The notes below the pieces were generated by a model, which made no database searches, had not been told where the DNA came from, and saw nothing but the letters and a program-made list of their open reading frames with translations. A DNA stretch of 64,000 nt from Ceratorhiza oryzae-sativae. Lineage: Eukaryota > Basidiomycota > Agaricomycetes > Cantharellales > Ceratobasidiaceae. Position numbers and translations under genes: made by a program. The stretch covers positions 310,001-374,000 of the forward strand of contig JARWMV010000253.1 of assembly GCA_030998015.1 (NCBI GenBank). The letters run 5' to 3'. Positions 56,311 to 64,000 of the stretch are shown piece after piece (the first letter of the stretch is position 1; each line of letters opens with the position of its first letter).

Positions 56311-59300
56311 TGGCGTCGCTGGCTGGTGAGATCGAGTATATGAGGATCTTCGGAAGAGATGTGCTGCTGGGGAGAGTCGGGACCAGCCTCTTATGTATCC
56401 TGCGGCGCCACTCGAGCACACAACATCCACCCACAACAAGGCCCTGGCTTCCACGCTTCTGGGGAGCAGAGCCCCAGCCACACTGATCGCCCGCTCCACC
56501 GGTCCCGTCCTTCCCCATTCGGGCGTCACACCAGTCACCCGCTTTCTCGCCCACACCGCAACACGTGTTCCGGTGCGCATGCCAACACGCCCTGCCCATA
56601 ACCGTCCCAACCCGCCGGGGACCAAACACAGCCCGCTTGTCCATTCCGGCGCACTTGCCGTCGTGTCATACCCCCCGAGTCATCTCCCGCTCAGCACACG
56701 AGCCCCACTGACCTCATTCTCGACATCGTATGATGGCACTGTGCGAAACCACACTTCGGCTCCTCCGGGTAACTATATGCGCAACGCGGCTCCGCAGGTT
56801 CGCCACTTTTTTTTTTTTTGCATCCTGGCACAATTCCCCAGTTGACCACGTTTAGCATCGAGCGCCCCCCGCTGGCGTGATCCGGATTTCGTCAAACACA
56901 CTCCGACCCGTGGAGCTCTCGATCGAGCTCTGGAAGAAGGGAAATGTGAAGGGCATGGCGCCGCGCGGGCTGCCCAGCAACCCCGAGATGGTGTTAGCGA
57001 CCCACTGGATTGTCATATCCTCGGTCGCCCGTAGCTCTCGACCACGTGTGGTAGAGTTAACCGCGGCGGGCGGCGGGCCACATTTGGCTCGGCGGCAAAC
57101 GATAGACACACCGCTGTCACACAAAGGTCACGCTGGTCACCAAGCAAAAGCACCCCTAGCCCCTAGCATCCTACCCCCCCTATCAACCGAGGAGCACTGT
57201 GCGGCTTGTCTCAACCGAAGGAAGCCAGACTTGCCAACCATGCGAAACAAGCCGACCCGGCCCAATGTTGTATCCTTGGCGACCAACATCTCGCAGCAAG
57301 GGAAACATAGGCGTTCTCACGTGTGCATGGTTCAACCGCTGTGATATCGGAAACAGCGGCTTTGCTAATTGTTCAGAGCTCTTATCTTCACGCTCGGTTC
57401 GTAATTGATATGCTCTCCAACGTTGGCTAGCAACAGCAGCCATATGCGGCTGATCGCTTGTATTCCCCATAGGACAGTGCCACCCAGCCTCGAAAAAGCT
57501 CTCATAACACGCTCGGACGCGTCTAAAGAGGCTATTGTTTCACTATGGCCCATGATCCAAGCGCCTGAAAATGGCAATGCCATCTATCACACCTTTCTCT
57601 CGAGTAACAAAGGCGCACGACTTCCAGCTCGTATGCATTGCCTTGCTCAGCGAAAATAAAACATTGGCGCTTTAGAACACCAACTCCCTACCCCACACAA
57701 AAGCTAAACACAGAAATATCCCACGTGCATACACGTAAATCAAGGCACTGACCGAACCATGCAAAAATCAACACTCACGCGTTCAACTCACGTGATCATC
57801 CCCAGCTGTCACATAGGAGGTTGGAGTGCTGGACGTTATGCTGCCCGTCACACTATCACCGTCTATTCCTTCTTTGCCAGAGGACAAGAAAAGTCCGGGC
57901 CCGAACCCTGTGTGTCGCGACTGGGGACTGTTTTGGGGTTGCGTCGCAGCACAGCTTGGACTCAATGTGTGATGTTCCCGACCCTCGACAAGTGGTGCGA
58001 GCCGCGCCTTTTGGTATGGGCATACGCGTGTTTGTGAAGGATAGGCAACTCTCTCTCTCCTATTCACAACTCGCGTATGGGTTCCGATACCCCGGCCTTT
58101 CAGCTTCGGAACCCATGCACCGAGGATCGTCGGTCTGCGGACGCGGTTTTAATTAGTCCAGAATCGACCCATTTCGGGGCTTCATTGCTCATCCTCTCTC
58201 TCTCTCCCATTCGCTCCTTCTGTCTCTCGAACGCACCAGATGGATGGTACAGCCGTGCCGAGCCGAGTTGTGTCGGAGACCGAGGAAACGACCCACGTCC
58301 CGAGCATGACGAGAGTCCAACTCGGGTTTGAAAGGCTGGCGTCTCGGTCCCATCTATCTGCTTACAAGCTGTGCACTTGATGGGAATGGCGCGCGCCTCT
58401 CGGTCCCACGTTTTCGGTTGGAGTGTGGATCTCGAATCAAGAGTCGACGAGGAACCGGCGGATGTGCTCCCCGGCTTCGGAAGGCGGTCCCCAACGCCGG
58501 TCATGGCGCACAAGTGTGGAAGGAGCTCGAGACCAGAATAGAACCAGCTTATGTCATACTTGCCGGTTGTGGGGGGGAAGGGGGCGTTGTCGTGGAACTG
58601 GCAAAAGAAAAAAAAAGGGGGGGCCCGTGGACAATACTGAATGGAGGTGCTGCGGCGGCGGCCTGGCAAAGATATTGTTGTCTTGGTCGTCGTGTATCAT
58701 GCTGTGTGGGTGTTCTTGTGTTCGGGGAATAAGCCGCTTTGGTCGTCAGACGCCAACCCAAAAAAAAAAAAAATGTCACGTCACGCTTATTTGCTCTGTA
58801 TGCGCTTCGAGGGACTGATAAGGTCAGTGAACATCCAGGGGCAACAGAAGGCCGAGTTTGACGTTGCTATGGTTCCAAATATGTCCTCCATCATACATCA
58901 TATTCCGGCCTTTTGCAGTCGCGAGACGTGGCGACCCGCATCATATCGCGCTGATTTCCCACCCCAAAGCGCTCGACTGGCAAATCCAGCTAGTCCCCGA
59001 CGGAAACGTCCGGTCACTCGGCCGTGACCCAGGGTTTCGCTGACCAAGGTTTGATGGTGAGCCAAGTATATGCAAGTCCATCCAACTTCTATTTTCGGAA
59101 TACGCCCTCGGTTTTGAGCTCGAAATCAACTCCCGATGAGACAAGATTGGCGGTTCGGATGTACAGGGTCACATGAGACTGAGGCACGTGAGGATCAGAC
59201 GTTTTGCCGTGTGCATTGCACGTCTCGTCCTTTGCCCGTAGGCACTTGGCTCGGCCCACACGGATGATCAAGCCAAGGTGAGGTAAGCGTTCGGCCGAAC

Positions 59301-59525
59301 GAATGTGTTGCGCGAGGCGCCTTGCACGTCTATCCTGTGCCATGACGATAACCAAACGGTGTCATCCTTATCTTCTGGGATAAGCATCTTGTCTGGCGGT
59401 TATCTGTGTCTGTGCTGAGCGAGTCATTCCGATGTATCCCTCTGGTCAGCTCCACCATGACATAGTCGGTTACGAGACTAGCCTGTCTTGATATAACGCA
59501 ATAGGCGTTAGCGATCAAGTAACAC
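56311..59525. other. No recognisable gene; long homopolymers
   Basis: Long T and A runs lie at about 56806-56819 and 58760-58773, and shorter ones near 58600. Open frames on both strands are compositionally biased (Pro/Arg/Ser) and contain no domain that I can name. Overlapping frames on opposite strands at 56852-57344 appear to be chance in GC-rich sequence. Confidence 0.4.
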
Positions 59526-59876
59526 TCAAATTTGTGGAGTATTCCGAAAGTAAAGCCGGGTGGCCCGAGAGTCGGGTATAAGAGCAGCCGGGCGCAAACC
59601 TTTACCCAAGGATATCGTATGCAAATCAATTATCCCAGAATCGGTGGGCATAATATATCCTAATAGAGTGTACGACTGATTGCTTAAAAAATAAAACAGG
59701 GCGCGTGGCTGAGAATCTTGGATCAGAAATGCGGCGAAATGCAAAGGTGCGTGGGGCAATAGCAAGAGTCTTGTGACCTGGGAGGTGTCATCGATAGAAC
59801 GCCTTTCATGATGAATTATGGTAGATTGAAGCAACATTTTGCTCGACAGCATGGCCTTTTTCGTGGCTTGGGACAC
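59526..59876 (-). CDS. Weak candidate exon, hypothetical
   Basis: A 116-codon frame with Leu/Ile-rich and Ser-rich stretches (LLLLPHAPLHFAAFLIQ, SYTLLGYIMPTDSG) is uninterrupted. Protein-like fragments also occur upstream near 60170-60300 in another frame. No family is recognised and no splice chain links the pieces. It may be a gene remnant. Confidence 0.2.
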   Translation of the reverse strand: MSQATKKAMLSSKMLLQSTIIHHERRSIDDTSQVTRLLLLPHAPLHFAAFLIQDSQPRALFYFLSNQSYTLLGYIMPTDSGIIDLHTISLGKGLRPAALIPDSRATRLYFRNTPQI

Positions 59877-60653
59877 AGCACACTCGCTAGAGATTATCAG
59901 TGAAGGCTTCCGCTCACGAGTATGAAAAATCGAGCGTTGGGATTGGCACAGAGCGCATCATATGCAGCAAGGCAGTTGCTTTATCGCTCTGGGATAAGAA
60001 TTGTATAGTGCATGGCTGGATTCAAGAGTCCAGATTAGCACGAGCAAAACATGAGCCAGAATGCCTTTTCGATCTCAAACGCATAGTGCGCATGCACCCC
60101 ACGCTGCCTGCGAGCCAGACGAGTGCGTGAAGCTCCACGCGCGCATGAAGCGAGGTTAGGATTATCGATATGGATTTGGTATTTTCTTGCCATAGCTGGA
60201 CAAGATCTCCGTGAGCTTGGGCCCTGGCAGAGTTTCGGCCGCCGTCGAGTTATCATATGCGCTTTGTAAAATGTCAAGGCCGCTCGACCGGCCGAGCCTT
60301 GAAGGCGCTGAGCGCAGCGCCAAAAGTCGGATTGCTCAAGTTCTTCGACGCGGAGCTCACCCAAATCGGAGGTACCTCTGATGTACGTGTATATCAACGA
60401 GGCTGAGAACGTTCAAGCTGAAAAGTTGCTTGCAGAATAATTTGCAATATCTTGAAGTTGAATCTGACATGAGGAAGTGATTGGGTTAGATAGCTCTTTT
60501 GTTGCGATCGGCGCCGAACCTGATACAGCGCCCTCATTCAAACACTGAAGAGCATATTCAGCCTACTCCAAATAAAAGGCGAATTAGTTTTGTTAGTCTA
60601 TCGTAAAACGACTAGATACGGGAATCAGGAGTTATTTAGTTAGAAAGCGACAT

Positions 60654-61190
60654 TCAGAAATTGATCCATTGTAAAAGGGCAGCAAACCAGATTATAACAC
60701 CGTAGACCAGCTGTAAGTATTCGGGGTATTTGGGGTGCTTTCCGAAGTCAATGAGTTGTTCGACGAAAACGACAGCAGGGTCTTCAATAAGCTCTTGGGA
60801 CTACTCGCACAATTCGAACGTCCAAAGAACTAGTCTGGTGGCCAATCCTCCAACCCGATGTATCAAGTTATGGACAATGATAATTCATACCGGTTCAAAT
60901 GGAGGGGATCCAATATATGGGTTGCATAAACGCAACAACTTCTCGAGCTGGTCACACTTCGCTATATTTTACTACTTGTCTTCATTTGGCAATCACATCA
61001 GACTATCTAAAGGCCGATGAACGGTCGCTGCGAGCGTTTGAATGGCATTGCTCCTAAACGCTTCGGGAAATCTGAGTTGGGCAGCTCCTTGGGACTCAAC
61101 GGCATTGCTCTTCTTGCACTCAGCCATACACTCTTGAAACCACTCCAGAGCCTTATCCTTAATTTGATCAACGTGCAGAAAATCGCTAGC
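60654..61190 (-). CDS. Candidate 3' exons of an unidentified gene
   Basis: Three consistent segments run on the minus strand: DFLHVDQIKDKALEWFQECM, KKSNAVESQGAAQLRF and IQTLAATVHRPLD (about 61180-61020). Then comes CDQLEKLLRLCNPYIGSPPF (about 60965-60900), then ELIEDPAVVFVEQLIDFG and YPEYLQLVYGVIIWFAALLQ, ending INF with stop TGA at 60654-60656. The helical, amphipathic character and possible GT-AG joins support real coding sequence, but the first donor is weak (GTCTGA). The last segment could be a membrane or buried helix. No family assigned. The upstream exons were not found. Confidence 0.4.
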
Positions 61191-62857
61191 AATCCTGGAG
61201 CTACGATGAACCGTTGGCAGACGAAAGTATATTAAAACGACTGATTCTCAACCTACCCTACGACCAAGGACATGCCACTCATGTTGGTTTTCACCACTCT
61301 CGCTTGCTTGTGGCCGACATTATATTTTCCGCCCAGTCCCTTGTCGATTAATTCTTGCCCCCCTCTTAGTGCAGTATGATTGGCCGGCATTAAAACCACG
61401 TCTTGATCCACTGTACGAGCATGAGATAGTTGCACACGTGAAGGAGCATGTCCAGACAGAGTCGGCGCGCGAGGCACTGCGGCGCACGCTGCGGCTCGTC
61501 GCGGACTTCTGTCGAGCAAATTTAGCCATGGATAGTACTTCAGGTACAGACAACCAACGGAAAGACAAGTGGGTTAGGAAACGACGGAACTTGAAAAAGG
61601 GCTTCGGCTGGGATGACCTAAACAGGGCTGTGCACCCATTGATGTCTGGCTTGCGTAACGATGGATCATGTATGGATGACCCAAGTATCTTCTAGGCCGC
61701 ACAATGGCAGAGCTCATCGGAGATGTTTCCACTTGCCCAAGGTTCCAACGCATATAGACTACGCTACGAGGTTATCGATGGCCTTTCTTCTTTTATTGTT
61801 GTGTAATCAATCAATCGACACAGTCAGCCAAAAGTCATTGGCACGTGCTTTTTTTTGCGAGTCCGCCAGAAAACCGGGTAAACGAGTGAATAAACGGATG
61901 AGGGCAAAGATACACGAAAATTTTACCGACGCATATAAGCGAGTGGTATTGTACAGTCAAGCCACACACGAGTGCTGTAAGCGCCCCATGAGAACCGAAT
62001 TCCAACACTTTTAACTCTTTACCTCCATATTTCCACCGCATATGTTCTGAAGGAATAGAATTGCAGGATTTTATCTTCAAGATAGTTGTCTGACGCGGCT
62101 TCACTCTAACTCCCTAAATGTGAAAGTGTCTGCCATACGTGGACAACGTGTTTTGTTGAGGTTTTTGACACCTGCAATTGGACTTGATATGTCATATAGC
62201 GCAGCATTTGTACTCCTCAGGAGGCGTATGTTAGTCCGGAATGTAGGTTGCCCGTGTAATTCATAGATAGTAAGAGCTAGGGAGAGGGGAATTGGTTATA
62301 CAAATATTAGGTTCGAAAATGATGTTCAAGACCAAGTTGGTTCACCGCAAAACTTGTTCCAAGACCAGCGAATCGAAATTTGTTTACCCGATAGCCGAGC
62401 CCCCTGAAAGTGTCTAATCAGCACTGGGTACTACAAGTCTCCTTCCGCCCGCCATAAAGTAAGAACCCGAATCGATAACTACAATGAAATTACATCTATT
62501 CTGTTGGATTATCAGTTGAGTAGCGCGTCGACGATTATGAGTATGTTCGCGGTTCAGCGTGCTTGTGGTCTCGGCCGCGAGCCACGTACACGTAAATAAC
62601 CACATCTACAAATCACGATGCTGCTTCCACATTGTGGTCGCTACCCCGCTTAGCGAGGGCATTTTTAGGCGGGCAATTTACACTCGCCGATTAGGTTTTC
62701 GTAGTTTACCATGCCTATGCAGGCTTGAGGTCGAGCAGTGTCATGACATAAGCATGCCAGCCTCGTGCAATCGGCGAGCAGGCGCCAGTGGGCCAGTTTT
62801 CCTACTCCCCTCTACCATCACGAACCATCGACTCACGCAACACAAAAGAGCTCCAGT
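61191..62857. other. No gene supported; one plus-strand frame noted
   Basis: A plus-strand frame at 61369-61695 is helical and charged (EIVAHVKEHVQTESAREALR) but isolated. The remainder, to the start of the DUF6535 gene, shows nothing but short frames. Confidence 0.3.
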
Positions 62858-63993
62858 ATGATAGAGTCGATGCGGCGAAGGAGTATGTGTGCTATTCCGG
62901 ATACAAACGCTGAGCGAGCGGCAGCAAGACTCACTCAGGAACAACGCGCGAATAGTGGTAGCCCCATACATGAGGTATGTCGAGCTGATGCGCTCGCTCT
63001 GTCTCGCTAGGTCTATGAGCGGCGGCTGAAAACCCTGCAGATCCCAGTCAATGAACAGGATGCTGGTAATCCTACGTCTGAAACCAAACCTGAATCCGGG
63101 ATGGCGCCTAACGAGCCACACAAGCAGGTGGGTAGATACGTATCAGATGAGGTCATTGTCTCACCATGCCTGTACGAATAGGGCTTGGGCGTGCCTTTTG
63201 AACAATACGATGGGATGGGAAAGGAAGCGCGAGTATGGAAGACGTATGTAGCAGACACCGATCGATCGGACAAGGAGATGGTTGAAGGACGCAACAGGCA
63301 AGTGCATCAGATACTCCTGTAGAAAGTTATCCCCGGTAATGAAATAAACCCATAGCTCCCTGGACGTGTTACTTAGTAGGTATCTTTGTATTCGCTTTGT
63401 TGGCTAGCCCTCACGTTTTGATTGTAGTCTTCGTAAGTCTCGCTCAACCCGGCTCAAATCATCCCGCTGCTGAACGTAGATCGCCAGGCTGCTCTGTTCT
63501 CTGCTATATCTACGGCGTAAGTTGAACTGGTTCAACACGCATCTGCCGTTACATATTGACCATCCCTCAAATTCGAGATAGGTTCATCATCGAAAGTCTC
63601 GGTGACCTCAAGCCAGATCCCGCAGACTCATCCGCGCACACTCTGCTCCTCATGTCCCAGACACTTGTTGCTATCGCCAACCACCAGCCCGCCCCGGTGC
63701 CTGCTCAAGACCAGTCGTCTCCCGCCCCGTTCACTCCGTCTCATTCGGCCGTCATTGTCAACATACTCTGGTTACTCTCGCTCTCTCTGAGCGTCGCTGT
63801 GTCACTCATCGCTATGCTGGCGAAAGAGTGGTGCTACAAGTTCATGTCGAATCGAGTCGGTCCGATGTATACGCAAGGAAGGCGACGACAGAAGAGGTGG
63901 AACGGAATGGAGCAATATAAGATGCAAGAGATTCTCGGGTTCCTGCCCTGGGTGATGCATGTGGCTCTATGTAAGGGCGCCTTTATGACGTAG
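62858..63993 (+). CDS. DUF6535 membrane protein, cut by the window edge
   Basis: The ATG at 62858 (MIESMRRRSMCAIPDTNAER) leads through exons joined at GAG/GTATGT...CTAG and CAG/GTGGGT...AATAG. The conserved start DGMGKEARVWKTYVADTDRS follows near 63215-63270. The next donor is GC (AACAG/GCAAGT near 63298), rejoining as SSLDVLL. After one or two poorly resolved small exons come QAALFSAISTA, FIIESLGDLKPDPADSSAHT and LLLMSQTLVAIANH. The membrane core VIVNILWLLSLSLSVAVSLI and AMLAKEWCYKFM, then KRWNGMEQYKMQEILGFLPW, is well conserved. The rest lies beyond the window. It is clearly a paralogue of the gene at 49022-52189, which reads in the opposite direction. Function unknown. Confidence 0.8.
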
Positions 63994-64000
63994 GTCTATG

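Noticed and set aside
56852..57344. Overlapping frames on both strands near 57 kb
   Set aside because: Neither has a recognisable family, splice structure or typical start; likely chance in GC-rich DNA.
1..64000. CRISPR array, bacterial operon or riboswitch
   Set aside because: The sequence is eukaryotic with spliceosomal introns; the only regular repeat is the 86-bp tandem array, which has no spacer structure.

Overview
The window is nuclear DNA of a filamentous basidiomycete, most likely an agaricomycete of the Rhizoctonia/Ceratobasidiaceae type. The evidence is many short (45-60 bp) GT-AG introns, the agaricomycete-restricted families DUF6535, DUF6532-like and DUF6699, Plavaka-type transposase remnants and a chromovirus-type Ty3/gypsy element. 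The species call is an inference. All gene models were spliced by eye, so exon edges are approximate unless a position is given.

Layout. (1) 0.4-7 kb: a decayed Plavaka transposase on the minus strand, divergent from an apparently intact, intron-rich DUF6532-like gene. (2) 7-24.9 kb: a transposon island that is AT-richer and strikingly poor in CG dinucleotides. It holds a TCTAC/GTAGA repeat cluster, a broken transposase of an unnamed family with P-element-like motifs, a Ty3/gypsy chromovirus lacking the integrase catalytic core (5' LTR 14706-15225, truncated 3' LTR ending at 10166), a decayed CACTA/Tnp2-like transposase, a solo LTR with a perfect 5-bp target duplication, an 86-bp tandem repeat and an unrecognised proline-rich accessory gene. 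(3) 24.9-35 kb: CG content returns with host genes: a secreted concanavalin-A-fold protein, a single-pass membrane protein, two short MITE-like elements of one family, a fold-back sequence, and a complete SAC1 phosphoinositide phosphatase. (4) 36-47.3 kb: small hypothetical genes, a TPR protein with a HeLo/MLKL-like N-terminal region, a fold-back element, a MYND-finger gene overlapping convergently with the 3' end of the WRNIP1/Mgs1 ATPase gene, and a Pho84-type phosphate transporter. (5) 47.3-64 kb: gene-poor sequence with two DUF6535 membrane proteins (one cut by the right edge), a DUF6699 protein, A/T homopolymers and weak gene candidates.

How it fits together. SAC1 (ER/Golgi PI4P turnover), WRNIP1 (replication-fork maintenance) and the phosphate transporter are housekeeping genes with no operon-like link. 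The strongest biological signal is the mutational history of the island. The two gypsy LTRs differ mainly where one copy reads TG and the other CA, which points to ancestral CG sites deaminated on opposite strands. The same change explains the lost reverse-transcriptase aspartate and fits the many TGA stops. This looks like methylation-dependent CpG decay, not classical CpA-directed RIP. The most interesting host gene is the HeLo-like/TPR protein, which resembles an NLR-type death regulator without its NTPase.
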